Source of the DNA: Apostichopus californicus
Lineage: Eukaryota > Echinodermata > Holothuroidea > Aspidochirotida > Stichopodidae
Assembly: GCA_020650975.1 (NCBI GenBank)
Contig: JAIPMN010002300.1
Coordinates: 8,915 to 36,182 of the forward strand
Reading direction: 5' to 3'
DNA length: 27,268 nt
The translations under genes and the position numbers were made by a program. Positions 26,585 to 27,268 of this stretch are shown piece after piece; the stretch's first letter is position 1; each line of letters begins with the position of its first letter. The notes beneath the pieces are model-generated. The model did no database searches, was not told the DNA's origin, and worked only from the letters and a program-made list of their open reading frames with translations.

Positions 26585-27268
26585 AAAAGTTGATCATAGC
26601 ACACATTCTCTTCACCCTCTCCCATTTCCAACTCATAAAACTCTATTGTGACTCACTGTCCACCTAACCCCTTCTTGCACTCCTCATAACTTTATTGTAA
26701 ATCACCATCCACCTTTACCCCTCTTACACTCCTCAAAAGTTTATATTAACTCACCATCCACCTTACCCTCCCTCACATTCCAGTACTACAAATTGTACAT
26801 CACTATACACAGCTCCCCACCCCACTCCACCCCCACATTTCAGTCATCTAAACTTAATTGAAATTCACCATCCAGCTTACCCCCTCCCCCACTTTCCACT
26901 CCTCTAAATTGTACTGAAACACACCGTACACCTCGCCATCCACACTTCCCCCCCCCCCCACATTCCAGTTTTCTATACTCTGTTGTAACTCACAATCCAT
27001 CTCACCCCCTTTCCCACTCTCCACTCCATAAAATTCTACTGAAACTCACCATACACCTTCCTCCCCTCCCTCTCCCCCCGGCCCCGATTACTTTCTTCCA
27101 ATCACTGTTGCAACTCACCATATTCCCCCTCCTACTCCCCTCCCTCTTCCCCCTCCCTCTTCCCCCTCCCAGCCCTGATTATGTTCTTCCAATTACTGTT
27201 GCAACTCACCATAATCCCCCTCACACTCCCAACCACCCCGTCCCCAGCCCTGATTACGTTCTTCCAAT
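26585..27268. repeat. degenerate C-rich minisatellite, continues past the window
   Basis: At least ten units. An actcaccatccacc-type core recurs at about 26651, 26699, 26748, 26797, 26862, 26920, 26987, 27044, 27112 and 27204, spaced 48-68 bp (92 bp for the last). Between cores are C-runs and ctcc.ctaaa.t.tactg-like spacers. The last two or three units are a higher-order variant (gccc(t)gattacgttcttccaat). Strong C-versus-G strand asymmetry. Not coding. Confidence 0.88.

Noticed and set aside
1-27268. CRISPR arrays, bacterial defence or phage systems
   Set aside because: The tandem arrays have no spacer pattern, and spliced exons with animal domains show this is a eukaryotic chromosome.

Overview
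The window is animal nuclear DNA. Coding exons are short (41–584 bp), each bounded by GT..AG introns of a few hundred bases to nearly 3 kb. Intergenic and intronic DNA is AT-rich and carries long poly-G/C runs, microsatellites, a tRNA-derived SINE and small hAT-type transposons. No bacterial operons, Shine-Dalgarno sites or long uninterrupted ORFs were found. The proteins are metazoan extracellular types. The repeat style suits a marine invertebrate, perhaps a deuterostome such as an echinoderm, but that assignment is a guess.

Left half, + strand (873–12501): the 3' part of an ADAMTS metalloprotease gene. Thirteen exons join in frame into 671 residues. In order they encode the end of the metalloprotease domain, the disintegrin-like domain, central TSR1, the Cys-rich domain, the spacer, four more thrombospondin repeats, a PLAC domain and a stop. 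Five TSRs plus PLAC, together with the linker sequences, place it with vertebrate ADAMTS6/ADAMTS10, the fibrillin/microfibril-associated enzymes. Signal peptide, prodomain and zinc site lie upstream of the window. Introns carry a 65-bp minisatellite (10254–10692) and a possible small MITE (9057–9220).

Middle (12502–18413): no gene recognised. It probably holds the long 3' UTR of the ADAMTS gene (several poly(A)-signal candidates and a very strong G-quadruplex motif at 13386–13408), a 54–58-bp minisatellite (17029–17247) and the 3' UTR of the next gene.

Right half, - strand (26281 down to 18414): the 3' part of a second gene, convergent with the first. Six exons join in frame into 418 residues: a large Pro/Gly/Asn-rich segment with Cys-Cys pairs, a short C..NEG..CDG..W module, an acidic linker, and a C-terminal long-form C-type lectin-like domain with six cysteines and no canonical sugar/calcium motif. 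I do not recognise the whole architecture. Two further small exons are possible (23251–23268, 26471–26511).

The introns of the lectin-like gene are rich in mobile DNA: two ~95 % identical tRNA-SINE copies, two hAT-type non-autonomous transposons with perfect 8-bp target duplications in one intron, a 14-bp minisatellite next to a splice donor, a coding-like orphan ORF beginning within nested inverted repeats (about 19881–20206), and a C-rich minisatellite running off the right end. No promoter lies in the window because both genes start outside it.
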